DNA of 36,917 bases from NCBI RefSeq assembly GCF_004296405.1, contig NZ_PSRR01000045.1, forward strand, positions 1 to 36,917. The letters run 5' to 3'. Positions 16,840 through 25,362 of the stretch are shown one piece after another (within the stretch, counting starts at the first letter, position 1; every line of letters starts with the position of its first letter). The notes beneath the pieces are model-generated. The model saw only the letters and a list, made by a program, of their open reading frames with translations. It was not told the DNA's origin and did no database searches. This DNA comes from Bradyrhizobium sp. Leo170. GTDB taxonomy: Bacteria > Pseudomonadota > Alphaproteobacteria > Rhizobiales > Xanthobacteraceae. The translations under genes and the position numbers were made by a program.

Positions 16840-18524
16840 TCAGGCAACGAGCGCGGGCTTGAAAGCCTGGGGGTAATGTCTTGTCGCAAACTCCGCGGTA
16901 ATCAGCCCCTGCTCGAGGTCACGCTCAACGAGTTCGACCGGGCGCTTCGCAGGATCGCCCCAACCGGCGCCGCCGCCGACCGTGAGCTGAACGATATCGC
17001 CTTTCTGCAGGGTCATGACCGCGGTGGTTGGCAGGTCGATGACGTCTTTGCCCCGGATCACCTTCAACGATGCGAGGGCTCCGTCGGCGCCGCCCATCCT
17101 GCCGCGTGCCGGATAGAGAAAGTGTTCCGAGTAGTAGCTGAGGACGACGTTATCCTCCAGCACCTGGATGGCGCGCGTAAAGCCTAGACCGCCGCGCCAT
17201 TCTCCCGCGCCACCGGAATTCGGAACAAGGCCATAACGCAGCATACGGATATGAGGGTGGATCTGCTCGATCGACTCGATCGGCGTATTGCGGCTCGATG
17301 ACAGAACACCGGCGAGGGCGTGCGCGCCGTCGTAGCCCGGTGCGCCGCCATAGCCGCCGCCGAGCACGTCCGCGTAGATGCGCGTGCCGCCATTCGGCCG
17401 CTCCTGCACAAGGTAGAGGCCGGTGGTGGAATTGAAGCCCTGCGCTGGAACTCGATCCGGAATCGCCTTTCCGAGCGCCTCATGGATTGCGTCGAGCACG
17501 CGATAGGACACGGCAATGCGGGCGCGCACCGGTCGGCCGGGCATCGGATTGACGATCGTACCCTCGGGCAGCCGGATATCAATCAGACGATTGCAGGCAT
17601 CGTTGGCCGGAATGTCCTTATCGGCGAGCAGGCAGCGAACAGCCGAGATCGCCGCAGCGATCGACGACGATTTCGAGCTGTTGAACATGCTGTGCACCTC
17701 TGGTGCCGTGCCGGTGAAGTCCAGCACCATGGCTCCGTCAGCGACCGTAACGGTCGCAACGACCTTTAGCGGAATATCGCCACGTACGTCCGCGTCGATC
17801 CATGCCTCGCCGGTCCATGTTCCGTTCGGAATCGTCGCGATGGCCGCCCGCATGCGGCGCTCCGTATAATCGAGCGTCTCCGCCATCGCGCGGACCACCA
17901 GATCGTAGCCGTGACGTTCGGCCAGTTGCTGGAGACGCTCGATGCCGGTCCGATTGGCGGCAAGCTGAGCGTAGAAGTCGCCGCGGCCGACTTCTACGTC
18001 CGGACGTTGGCGAAGATCAGGCGGTCGATCGCGCCGCCCATCAGGTCCCTTTCGACATCGATCAGCAGCGGCGGAATGACAATCCCTTCCTGCAGCAATT
18101 CAGTCGCATCAATGTTGATCCCGGCGCCGCCGCCTCCGACGTCGAGATGATGCGCCGTATTACCGACCCATCCGATCAGGACCTCATCGGCGAACACGGG
18201 CTGGAAGATGATGAAGTCGTTGAGATGCTGCCCTCCGGCATAGGGATCGTTGAGCAGGATCGCGGAGTTGGGCCCGATCCCGGAGATGTCGAGTTGCGCG
18301 ACGGATGCCCTGAACGCTTCGCTCAACCCGCCATTGTGGATCGGGATCATTTCGGCCTGCGACACCACGTTGCCGTGCGCGTCGAGAATCGCGGTCGAGC
18401 AGTCGCGAGCCTCGCGCACGATGGTCGAGAACGCAGAGCGGACAAGAATTGCCCCCATCTCATTCGCGATCGCTCGGATCGCGTTGGCAAGGATCGCGAG
18501 CTTGGTCTGTTCGCCGAACATCAC
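16840..18524 (-). pseudogene. hyuB: Hydantoinase B / N-methylhydantoinase beta subunit, broken by a frameshift
   Basis: Two frames make up one HyuB. Codons from 18524 give MMFGEQTKLAILANAIRAIA through LLNDPYAGGQHLNDF and AIDRLIFANVRT, then hit TAG at 17994-17996. The rest, from PDVEVGRGDFYAQLAANR to FKPALVA, lies in another frame and includes DVLGGGYGGAPGYDGAHA and GGGAGWGDP. Joined, they make about 563 residues, the family's normal size. HyuB forms the ATP-dependent hydantoinase/oxoprolinase complex with HyuA, opening cyclic amides. The break sits at a single CCGGACG (plus strand 17997-18003). Adding a second tandem copy gives GTC CGG ACG CCG GAC GTA (VRTPDV), the expected family sequence. 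The start overlaps the hyuA stop by 4 bases. Loss of one 7-bp copy by slippage is the simplest cause; an assembly error is not excluded. Confidence 0.88.
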
Positions 18525-20518
18525 TTTTTCTCCAGCAGCAGATCGCCGCTCTCGCAGCAGCGCGCCGTCCAGCCCGGCGGCACCAGTGTCGTGGTCGTCG
18601 GCTCTTCGAGAATGACCGGGCCCGTGATTGTCTCGCCGAAATCAAGATCAGAACGATCCATGAAGGTCGCGGCAACGGATTTGCCCTGGAGGACGATATC
18701 GCACGTCTCGCGCTTACCGTTCCGACCAGGATCTCCCTTGGGAGTAACGACGTTGAGCTTGTTCTTGCGGGTAAGCCGCGCCCGCGCGTTGACGATCTGA
18801 ACCGGCAAGTTCGGTCGCGTGTAGCCATAGCGCTCACGGTGCAGGCTCTCGAAAACGTCACGCAATTCCGAGGGGCTTGCCCGTGCCACGTCTGTCCAGA
18901 CCGTCAACTCGAATCCCTGGCCCGCGTAGCGCAGATCGAGTCCCATCTGAACGTCGTAGCCGCCAGCGGCCAAGCCGAGACTCGCGGCATAGCCGTCACA
19001 TGTCGCGGCCAGATCGGCTACGCCGATCTCGGCGAGCGACTCGGCAGTCAACGGCTGCAATCTCGCCTTGATGAAGTCGACCTTGAGATCGGCGATCAGC
19101 AGGCCGAAAGCGCTGGTGATGCCGGGCGACCACGGAACAAGAACGCGGTTCATGCCGACCTCGTCGGCCACTGTCGCTGCGTGCAGCGGGCCGCCACCGC
19201 CATAGGCCACGAGCGTAAAGTCACGCGGATCGATGCCCCTCGCAGTCGAGACAAGACGAACCGCCGCCGCCATGTTGCTGTTGACCATCTGCAACACGGC
19301 ATCCGCCTTGTGCCTGAGGTCGCCCGGCACCTTCAGCGACGTGAATGCATCTTTCGCAGCCCCGACATCGAGCGTCATCTTGCCTGCGAAGAAGTGCGAC
19401 GGCCGCAGCAGTCCGGCGATCAACTGCGCGTCTGTCACCGTCGGCAGCTTGCCGCCGCGGCCGTAGCATGCCGGCCCAGGCTCGGCTCCCGCACTGGCCG
19501 GCCCGACATTGAGGAAGCCGCCGGAATCAAGCGCCGCGATGCTGCCGCCGCCGGCGCCGACCGTAACCATGTCAAGCGCGGTGGTGCGGATCGGCAAGTC
19601 ATCGACCATAAGCTCTTGCACCACCCGCGGCTCCAGCATGGGCGCGACCGCCACATCCGTGCTGGTGCCCCCCATATCGATCGTGATGATGTCGTTGATG
19701 CCGTTGCGGCGTGCGAACCATGCGGCGGCCTGAACGCCTGCGGCCGGCCCCGACAGCAGCATGCGCACGGCGTTGTCACCCGCTGCTTCCGCCGGCATGA
19801 TGCCGCCATTCGACTGCATGATCTGCAAGCCGCTGCGGCAGCCGCGATCGGTCAGACCGCGATCCAGCCGATCGACGTAATCGACGACCACCGGGGAGAC
19901 GAAGGAATTGACCACCGTCGTCACGGTGCGCTCGTATTCACGGAACTCAGGCGATACGCGGCTCGAACAGCCGACGCGCGTTGTGGGGCTCATCGAGAGA
20001 ATGAGTTCGCGCAGGCGATCCTCGTGAACTCCATTGCGGTAGGCGTGCAACAGGCAGATCGCAATCGACGTCACGCCGTTGTCGAGGAGAAACTGGATTT
20101 CCTGCTGTGCCACCTCTTCATCGAGGGCTTCGACCACATTGCCGCACCCGTCGATGCGTTCCGGAATCTCGCGGATGAAGCGCCGCTCTACCGGTGCGCG
20201 GGGTTTGTGATAGAAAGCCGTATAGATGTTGCCAACGCGATCGTGCAAGCCGATTTCGGTGATGTCGCGAAAGCCCTTGGTGGTGAGAAGCCCGGTGCGC
20301 GCGCCGCGCCGCGTGATCAACGCGTTGGTGGCGATCGTCGAACCGTGCGAGAAGCGCGTTACCTCCTTTAACCGCACGGCAGCCTGATCGACCGCGTTCT
20401 CAACTGCCTTGTGGACCTGGCTCGGTGTCGATGGAACCTTGCCGACGGAGACCACGCCTTCCTCGTCCACCCAGACGAGGTCCGTAAATGTCCCGCCAAT
20501 TTCGACGCCAACCTGCAT
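18521..20518 (-). CDS. hyuA: Hydantoinase A / N-methylhydantoinase alpha subunit
   Basis: This 665-residue protein is the ATP-binding subunit of the HyuA/HyuB (5-oxoprolinase-like) complex. The N-terminal phosphate-binding motif of the ASKHA fold is VEIGGTFTDLVWVD at residues 4-17; the usual first acidic residue D of DIGGTFTD is E here. The segment FSHGSTIATNALI follows at about 57-69, and the second ASKHA motif TIDMGGTSTDVAVAP lies near 275-290, with GAGGGSIA and GPASAGAEPGPACYG after it. The C-terminal HyuA_C region (about 500-665) is intact. It starts 27 bp after the TctC-type gene. Related pairs hydrolyse N-methylhydantoin, 5-oxoproline or caprolactam, or carboxylate ketones; the substrate here is unknown. 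Its partner hyuB is frameshifted, so the complex may be inactive in this strain. Confidence 0.94.
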   Translation of the reverse strand: MQVGVEIGGTFTDLVWVDEEGVVSVGKVPSTPSQVHKAVENAVDQAAVRLKEVTRFSHGSTIATNALITRRGARTGLLTTKGFRDITEIGLHDRVGNIYTAFYHKPRAPVERRFIREIPERIDGCGNVVEALDEEVAQQEIQFLLDNGVTSIAICLLHAYRNGVHEDRLRELILSMSPTTRVGCSSRVSPEFREYERTVTTVVNSFVSPVVVDYVDRLDRGLTDRGCRSGLQIMQSNGGIMPAEAAGDNAVRMLLSGPAAGVQAAAWFARRNGINDIITIDMGGTSTDVAVAPMLEPRVVQELMVDDLPIRTTALDMVTVGAGGGSIAALDSGGFLNVGPASAGAEPGPACYGRGGKLPTVTDAQLIAGLLRPSHFFAGKMTLDVGAAKDAFTSLKVPGDLRHKADAVLQMVNSNMAAAVRLVSTARGIDPRDFTLVAYGGGGPLHAATVADEVGMNRVLVPWSPGITSAFGLLIADLKVDFIKARLQPLTAESLAEIGVADLAATCDGYAASLGLAAGGYDVQMGLDLRYAGQGFELTVWTDVARASPSELRDVFESLHRERYGYTRPNLPVQIVNARARLTRKNKLNVVTPKGDPGRNGKRETCDIVLQGKSVAATFMDRSDLDFGETITGPVILEEPTTTTLVPPGWTARCCESGDLLLEKK

Positions 20519-20545
20519 TCTTCACCCCGCTGGATTTGAAGTCGC

Positions 20546-21523
20546 TCAGGACCGCAGAAGGCCGGCGCGGCGGATCTTCTCGCGTTCGATCTCGAAGTTC
20601 TTCCTGATCACCTCGCCAAAATCGGCGCCGTCGCGATATTGGATCGACTGCCCGTACTTCTCCTGGATCGCGACATGTTGCGGATCAAAAAGCGCCAGTT
20701 TGAAAGCGTCGTGCAGCCGCTGGACCACCTCCTCTGGCATTCCCTTTGGACCAATCAAACCGTTCGGGCTCGCGGCGGTCACGTCATAGCCGAGATCGTA
20801 AAGGGTCGGCGCGTCGGGCCAACGCTTCAACCGCTCGTCAGAGAAGACCGCCAACCAGCGTGCCTGCCCGTTGTCGACCAGATCGCCGAGGATCGTGCCG
20901 CCCGCGTGGGCGTCGATGTGGGCGCCGAGCAAGGCGGCGATGCCCTCGGAGTCGCCCTTGAACGGCACGTGGATCAGCTTGATCTTCTCGATGTCGGCGA
21001 CCTGAACCATCGCCAGGTTCTGCGCGGTCGCCGGACCGTTCGTCCCGTAGTTGACCTCCTCGGGCCGCTTGCGGGCCTCGGCGACAAAGTCGCTCCAGGT
21101 CTTGAACGGTGAATCCTGGCGGACGACCATGCCGACGTTGAAAGCGCCGATCTGGATGATCGGCGTGAAATCCTGCAACGCGTCATAGGGCGTCTTCTGC
21201 ATGAGCTGGACGCGCAGAACCGCCGAATGGGTGACCGCGATGCGGTAGCCATCGGGCGACGCCGACAGCATCGCAACCGCACCCAGCGTGGCACTGGCGC
21301 CTGGACGGTTTTCGACGACGATCGGCTGGCCGAGGTGCGTTGCCGCGGCAGTCGCCAGTACGCGGAAAGTGGTATCGGCCGTTCCGCCGGCCGGAAACGG
21401 AACGATCAGCGTGATAGGCCGTGACGGGAACTTATCGTTCGCCGACGATCTCCTGAGCCACGACGCGGCCAGGGACAGCGCACCGACACCGCCCAACCAC
21501 GACCTGCGAGACAGTCCGACCAT
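20546..21523 (-). CDS. Bug/TctC-family tripartite tricarboxylate transporter binding protein
   Basis: This 325-residue periplasmic receptor has a twin-arginine-like leader (LSRRSWLGGVGALSL). Family landmarks follow: RPITLIVPFPAGGTADT at about 35-51, GQPIVVENRPGASATLGA at about 70-88, and the domain closing with YDVTAASPNGLIGPKGMP. No TctA/TctB membrane genes are in the window, so it is an orphan receptor; Bug proteins are often orphans and can act with distant permeases or in sensing. It is the first gene of the minus-strand catabolic run and divergent from a LysR gene. Its ligand may be the acid or amide handled by HyuA/HyuB. AGGAG sits 11 bases before the ATG. Confidence 0.93.
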   Translation of the reverse strand: MVGLSRRSWLGGVGALSLAASWLRRSSANDKFPSRPITLIVPFPAGGTADTTFRVLATAAATHLGQPIVVENRPGASATLGAVAMLSASPDGYRIAVTHSAVLRVQLMQKTPYDALQDFTPIIQIGAFNVGMVVRQDSPFKTWSDFVAEARKRPEEVNYGTNGPATAQNLAMVQVADIEKIKLIHVPFKGDSEGIAALLGAHIDAHAGGTILGDLVDNGQARWLAVFSDERLKRWPDAPTLYDLGYDVTAASPNGLIGPKGMPEEVVQRLHDAFKLALFDPQHVAIQEKYGQSIQYRDGADFGEVIRKNFEIEREKIRRAGLLRS

Positions 21524-21540
21524 GGTGACCCTGCTCCTTT

Positions 21541-21578
21541 AGATTTGTGAAGGAAGCTTACTTGTGGGCAACAAATCT
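21541..21578. promoter_or_regulatory. Inverted repeat in the LysR/TctC divergent promoter, candidate operator
   Basis: AGATTTGT (21541-21548) and ACAAATCT (21571-21578) are perfect 8-bp inverted arms separated by 22 bp, in the 90-bp gap between the LysR start at 21614 and the TctC-type start at 21523. LysR regulators usually bind dyads of this kind upstream of a divergent target. A second small dyad ATCAT-A-ATGAT lies at 21592-21602. The role is inference. Confidence 0.5.
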
Positions 21579-21613
21579 GATAAATCGAAAGATCATAATG
21601 ATTGATCGATCCT

Positions 21614-22522
21614 ATGAATATAACGAGCCAGGACCTCCATATCTTCCTCACCCTTGCTCAGGAAAAGAATTTCACGCGGGCGGCCGCGCGATGCGGGCTG
21701 TCGCAATCGGCGTTCAGCACCCGCATCTCGTCGCTCGAACACGCGTTAGGAGCCAAGCTGTTCGACCGGACCACGCGGAGGGTCGAAATGACTCCCGATG
21801 GCGAGGTCTTCGAGCCTTTCGCTCATCAGTTGCATGCAGATTTGTCCGACGTTATTCAGATTTTCCGTGACCGGGCGGCGCGCCGCCGGGGCCGGGTGTC
21901 GATCGCGGCACTGCCATCGGTCTCTGCCGGCTGGATGCCGAAAATACTGTCAAGATTTGCAGCCCGGCATCCAAACGTTCAGTTGTCGCTGACCGACGCA
22001 ATGGCGGAGACGTGCGTATCATTGGTACGCAACGGCGACGTTGACTTTGCCCTGTCGACGCTTGACGGTGCAGAGGACTTGGACGGGCAGGTCGTGGCGA
22101 CTGATCACTTCTACCTCGTCTGCCGCAAAGATCATGAGTTGCTGTCGAAAAAGAAGATCGCTGCCGCTGACATCGCGTCCTATCCGTTTATTCACCTGAC
22201 ACGCAATAGTAGTGTTCGCCGCGCCCTCGATGCTGCCTTTGAGCGCGTGAAACTAAAAGCCCATCTCGAGGCGAATTACATGGCGACGCTTGCCGGCATG
22301 GTGGAAGCGGGTCTGGGCATCACAATAGTTCCGTCGCTTAGCCTCCACCAGTTTGAGCGTCCGACGCTTGGCGTTAGAATTCTGCAAGCGCCACGGATCT
22401 CTCGTCCGATCTATCTGATCCGTCGGCGCGGTCGCACATTATCGGCAGCCGCTGAAGCACTCTTCAACGAGATCCGCCGGACAGACTTCGAGGAGCCTTC
22501 GATCATGCGCAAGCGCACCTAG
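21614..22522 (+). CDS. LysR-family transcriptional regulator
   Basis: This 302-residue protein has an N-terminal winged helix-turn-helix (LHIFLTLAQEKNFTRAAARCGLSQSAFSTRISSLE, key part AAARCGLSQSAFSTRI; residues about 8-45) with FDRTTRRVEMTPDGE after it. The effector domain covers about 90-295 (RVSIAALPSVSAGWMP, GMVEAGLGITIVPSLSL). I chose the ATG at 21614, which gives MNITSQDLHIFL, the usual LysR start; a TTG at 21602 would add four residues. It is divergent from the Bug/TctC-hydantoinase run across a 90-bp gap with a dyad, so it most likely activates that cluster in response to a pathway compound. Confidence 0.94.
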   Translation: MNITSQDLHIFLTLAQEKNFTRAAARCGLSQSAFSTRISSLEHALGAKLFDRTTRRVEMTPDGEVFEPFAHQLHADLSDVIQIFRDRAARRRGRVSIAALPSVSAGWMPKILSRFAARHPNVQLSLTDAMAETCVSLVRNGDVDFALSTLDGAEDLDGQVVATDHFYLVCRKDHELLSKKKIAAADIASYPFIHLTRNSSVRRALDAAFERVKLKAHLEANYMATLAGMVEAGLGITIVPSLSLHQFERPTLGVRILQAPRISRPIYLIRRRGRTLSAAAEALFNEIRRTDFEEPSIMRKRT

Positions 22523-22533
22523 GGTGAACGTAG

Positions 22534-22665
22534 TCACAGACATTGGAGATGTTGGGCGATCACATCCTGGGTTTGTCCTTCCTTGAAGTGGTGCCAGCAG
22601 ACCCGCGCCATGAGCGCAAAATCAGCGCCGCGCGCGTTTTCGTCTTTGTTTGCTTGGTCCAGCAC
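22534..22665 (-). pseudogene. Remnant of a SorC-type (DeoR-like) sugar-responsive regulator
   Basis: A GTG at 22665 with a strong GGAGG 6 bases upstream opens a 43-codon frame. Its peptide contains ADFALMARVCWHHFKEGQTQ followed by DVIAQHL, closely resembling the N-terminal helix-turn-helix of SorC-family regulators (pattern RxAWLYYxEGLTQxEIAxxL). The frame then stops at a TGA after QCL. The rest of the helix-turn-helix and the whole sugar-binding domain (about 270 residues) are missing, because the end of the LysR gene follows at 22522. A good start and ribosome site with no body indicate a truncated gene. It points away from the phosphodiesterase-Ugp operon, where a divergent regulator would be expected. 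Confidence 0.55.
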
Positions 22666-22794
22666 ATCCGGCCTCCATGCTGCACGATCCACATCGCAAT
22701 TCGGTGCATGGAACAAATGTACCCGTATAGTCACAAAAGTGTCGTCGGCCACCGTTAGGAGTCGCCTCCTCTCAGGCGCAAACGATGGAACGAC

Positions 22795-22977
22795 ATGCAA
22801 AGTGGTGAACCGACGCCGATCCGGCTTGCTCAGGACGTGAACGGAAAACTCCGCGCGTGGCCCGAGCGGCCAGAGACGGTCGAACATCGGTTGAAGGCCG
22901 GTCGCACCAGCGACCCAGCACGGGTGCTGCGCGGATGCCGCGCCTCTTTCGTGCTGCTCAACGAGGTGGAAGCGTAA
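22795..22977 (+). CDS. Small hypothetical protein ahead of the phosphodiesterase
   Basis: This 60-codon frame has about 70% G or C at third positions, a coding-like composition, and its TAA lies two bases before the GTG of the phosphodiesterase gene. That spacing suggests coupled translation. The product is hydrophilic, with no signal peptide or membrane segment. It has basic and acidic residues in the middle (KLRAWPERPETVEHRLKAGR) and a natural-looking C-terminus (CRASFVLLNEVEA). I recognise no family. The upstream GGAA is a weak ribosome site. It could be a small accessory or regulatory protein, or a non-coding leader that happens to be open. Confidence 0.5.
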   Translation: MQSGEPTPIRLAQDVNGKLRAWPERPETVEHRLKAGRTSDPARVLRGCRASFVLLNEVEA

Positions 22978-22979
22978 AC

Positions 22980-24254
22980 GTGCGCCGCGCCATCCTCGTC
23001 ATCCTCGACGGCCTGCGCCGGGACCTCGTCGGTCCCGAGACCACGCCGCACCTAGCTGCCTTTGCTGCGCGTGCCGAGCAATTCTCAGACTACAGCACGA
23101 TCTTTCCTTCATGCACGCGCGTGGTCTCCGCCAGCCTCGCCACCGGCTGCCTGCCGGCGCGCCACGGGCTCCAGGGCAACACCATGGTCCTCGTTGAAGA
23201 CGGCCGCCTTGTGCGTCACGATGCGGGCCGGCCGGATTTTCTCCAGCACAAAAGACGTGTCACCGGACGGTCCCTTGGCGTTCCGACTCTTGCCGAGCGG
23301 CTGCGTGAGCACGGTGGTGCGGTGATATTCAGCAACGTGTCGCCTGGTGCGGCCTATGCTCACGATCCCGACGGCCACGGACGCATCTATCATCGCGCCG
23401 GCTCGTTCGGGCGAGGCCGCATTCCCCTACCCGAAGCTGAGCAGCTTCGCGTGACCCTGGACGTGGCTGGCGATCGAGCCATGACCGAGCGTTTCATTGC
23501 GGAGACTGTGCTGGCCGCGAGTCCTCCCGCCCTCACTCTGATGTGGCTGGGCGAACCCGACTCGTCCCAGCACGCTCTGCCGCTGGGCTCGCCCGAACAC
23601 CTGGCCGTCCTGACGGAAGCCGATCGGAACGCGAAGCGCGTCATGGACGCGGTGGCGCAATTGCCCGACCGCGAGGATGTGCTCTTTCTCCTTGGATCCG
23701 ATCACGGTCATCAAACCGTGAGCGACGTCATTCACATCGAGGCTGAGCTGGTCGCCGCAGGCCTCAAGGAAAGTCTCGATTCCGACGAGGTGGTGGTGGC
23801 CTCCAACGGCACTTCGGCACTGATCTATCTTCACCCGGACGCCGCTGGGCGCGAGGCGGCAATCGCAAGCTTCCTGGCTGGCCAAGACTGGACCGGAACC
23901 GTACTGACGAGGGCCGAGTTGCACCGTATTGGCCAGTCCACCGACAACGGACTCGCTTGTGCCGTCTCCATGCGCGAGACCGAGGCTCCCAACGCTTTCG
24001 GCATTGTCGGGACGAGCTTTGCCGCCAAGCGTTCTGAAGGCAAGGAAGATGTCATCGGCGCAGGTCAGCACGGTGGGCTTGGGGCTGCCGAGCAGTCGCC
24101 TTTCCTGATGATCTCGGGTCCGGGCTTCTTGGCCGGCGCGGTGCGCTCCAGAGCAGCCTCGGTTATCGACATCGCGCCTACCATTCTTGCTCATCTCGGT
24201 CTGCCCGGCTCCGGCACAGACGGCAACGCGCTACAGCGAGGCGACTTTGGCTGA
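22980..24254 (+). CDS. Alkaline-phosphatase-superfamily phosphodiesterase / nucleotide pyrophosphatase
   Basis: This 424-residue metal-dependent hydrolase starts at the GTG at 22980 (GAGGTGG upstream), giving RRAILVILDGLRRD. Metal and nucleophile positions follow the NPP/phosphodiesterase pattern: Asp10 in ILDGLRRD, Thr46 in FPSCTRVVSASLATG as the likely nucleophile, Asp194 and His198 in EPDSSQHA, Asp241 and His242 in SDHGHQT, and a last His in GAGQHGG near 371. There is no signal peptide, so it should act in the cytoplasm, after import. It is followed with an 8-base overlap by a complete Ugp/Mal-type importer. A glycerophosphodiester, nucleotide-sugar or similar phosphodiester is the likely substrate; the exact compound is inference. 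Longer frames to 22857 lack resemblance. Confidence 0.9.
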   Translation: MRRAILVILDGLRRDLVGPETTPHLAAFAARAEQFSDYSTIFPSCTRVVSASLATGCLPARHGLQGNTMVLVEDGRLVRHDAGRPDFLQHKRRVTGRSLGVPTLAERLREHGGAVIFSNVSPGAAYAHDPDGHGRIYHRAGSFGRGRIPLPEAEQLRVTLDVAGDRAMTERFIAETVLAASPPALTLMWLGEPDSSQHALPLGSPEHLAVLTEADRNAKRVMDAVAQLPDREDVLFLLGSDHGHQTVSDVIHIEAELVAAGLKESLDSDEVVVASNGTSALIYLHPDAAGREAAIASFLAGQDWTGTVLTRAELHRIGQSTDNGLACAVSMRETEAPNAFGIVGTSFAAKRSEGKEDVIGAGQHGGLGAAEQSPFLMISGPGFLAGAVRSRAASVIDIAPTILAHLGLPGSGTDGNALQRGDFG

Positions 24255-25362
24255 GATCGAGCTGCGCGGCATCGAGAAGCGCTATGGGGAGGTGTCGGTC
24301 CTGAAGGGCGTCTCCCTGAAGATTCAGGATGGGGAATTCCTGACCCTGGTGGGGCCGTCCGGCTGCGGCAAGTCCACCTTGCTGCGGATCATCGCCGGGC
24401 TCGAGGATCAAGACGCCGGCGAGGTGAGCGTGGGCGGCCGGCTCGTGGATGGCGCCCGTCCAAAGGACCGGGACGTCGCCATGGTGTTTCAGTCCTACGC
24501 CCTCTATCCCCATCTCACCGTATTCGACAACATCGCGCTGCCATTGCGCACGCGGCGGCTCTCCTTCGCACAGCGCCTGCCGCTCATCGGACGGCTCCTG
24601 CCGGGTCGCACCGGCATCGAAAGGAGCATTCGCATGGAGGTGGAGCAGGCCGCCACCATGCTCGACGTGGCCCATCTGCTCCACCGCAAGCCGGGCCAGC
24701 TTTCCGGGGGGCAACGCCAGCGCGTCGCCCTCGGGCGCGCAATGGTGCGGCATCCCACCGTTTTTCTGATGGACGAGCCGCTATCCAATCTCGACGCCAA
24801 GCTCAGAGTGCAGATGCGCGCGGAAATCACCGCGCTGCACCGCCGCCTCGGCGTTACCTTCGTTTATGTCACGCATGACCAGTCAGAGGCCATGACGATG
24901 GCGGACCGCGTGGCCGTGGTGATCGGCGGCGAGCTGCTCCAGGTGGGCCCTCCAGAAAAGCTCTATCGGGACCCGCAGGATCTGAGGGTGGCCGAGATGA
25001 TCGGCAGCCCCAAGATCAACGTGGTCGCTCGCGGCCGTTGGGCGGACGATCGACCGATTCTGTCGGCAATCCTTGCACCGCAGACCAGGCACCTCGCATT
25101 TCGTCCAGAAGCAGCCGTCCTGACCACGCCAACCGCTGGCCTGCCCGGTGGCACCGTGACGGATCTTGAAAATCTCGGCTCAGATATCTTCGTGCATGTG
25201 GCGCTCCGCGACGGCTCGGAAACCGTCGTGATCCGCACCGCACCCGACGAACCACGCTTTTCGCTCGGCTGCGCGGTTGGGCTCAAGGTCGATGCTGCGC
25301 GACTGATGCAGTTCGACGAGGCTGGCAGGCGCTGCGGCGATATCGAGCGGGTGGCAGCATGA
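24247..25362 (+). CDS. Carbohydrate/glycerophosphate ABC transporter ATP-binding protein (UgpC/MalK type)
   Basis: This 371-residue ATPase has Walker A GPSGCGKST at 36-44, Q-loop MVFQSYALYPH, signature LSGGQRQRVALG, Walker B VFLMDEPLSNLDAKL and switch histidine VTHDQSEAMT, followed by a C-terminal regulatory OB/TOBE region from about 235. I start it at the TTG at 24247, which overlaps the phosphodiesterase stop by 8 bases and has GAGG 5 bases upstream; an ATG at 24187 would overlap by 68 bases. It carries an insert of about 18 residues in the helical subdomain (RRLSFAQRLPLIGRLLPG) compared with MalK, a feature of one rhizobial subgroup as I remember it. It energises the two permeases that follow. 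Confidence 0.92.
   Translation: MAEIELRGIEKRYGEVSVLKGVSLKIQDGEFLTLVGPSGCGKSTLLRIIAGLEDQDAGEVSVGGRLVDGARPKDRDVAMVFQSYALYPHLTVFDNIALPLRTRRLSFAQRLPLIGRLLPGRTGIERSIRMEVEQAATMLDVAHLLHRKPGQLSGGQRQRVALGRAMVRHPTVFLMDEPLSNLDAKLRVQMRAEITALHRRLGVTFVYVTHDQSEAMTMADRVAVVIGGELLQVGPPEKLYRDPQDLRVAEMIGSPKINVVARGRWADDRPILSAILAPQTRHLAFRPEAAVLTTPTAGLPGGTVTDLENLGSDIFVHVALRDGSETVVIRTAPDEPRFSLGCAVGLKVDAARLMQFDEAGRRCGDIERVAA

Noticed and set aside
18449..20371. 640-codon open frame on the plus strand opposite hyuA
   Set aside because: It is the exact antisense of a clear HyuA gene, has a composition set by the GC-rich codon pattern, and matches no family.
22666..22887. N-terminal extension of the 117-codon minus-strand frame (22534-22887)
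   Set aside because: The part before the GTG at 22665 resembles nothing, lies in the presumed promoter region and overlaps the small plus-strand ORF; only the SorC-like part with its own ribosome site is kept.
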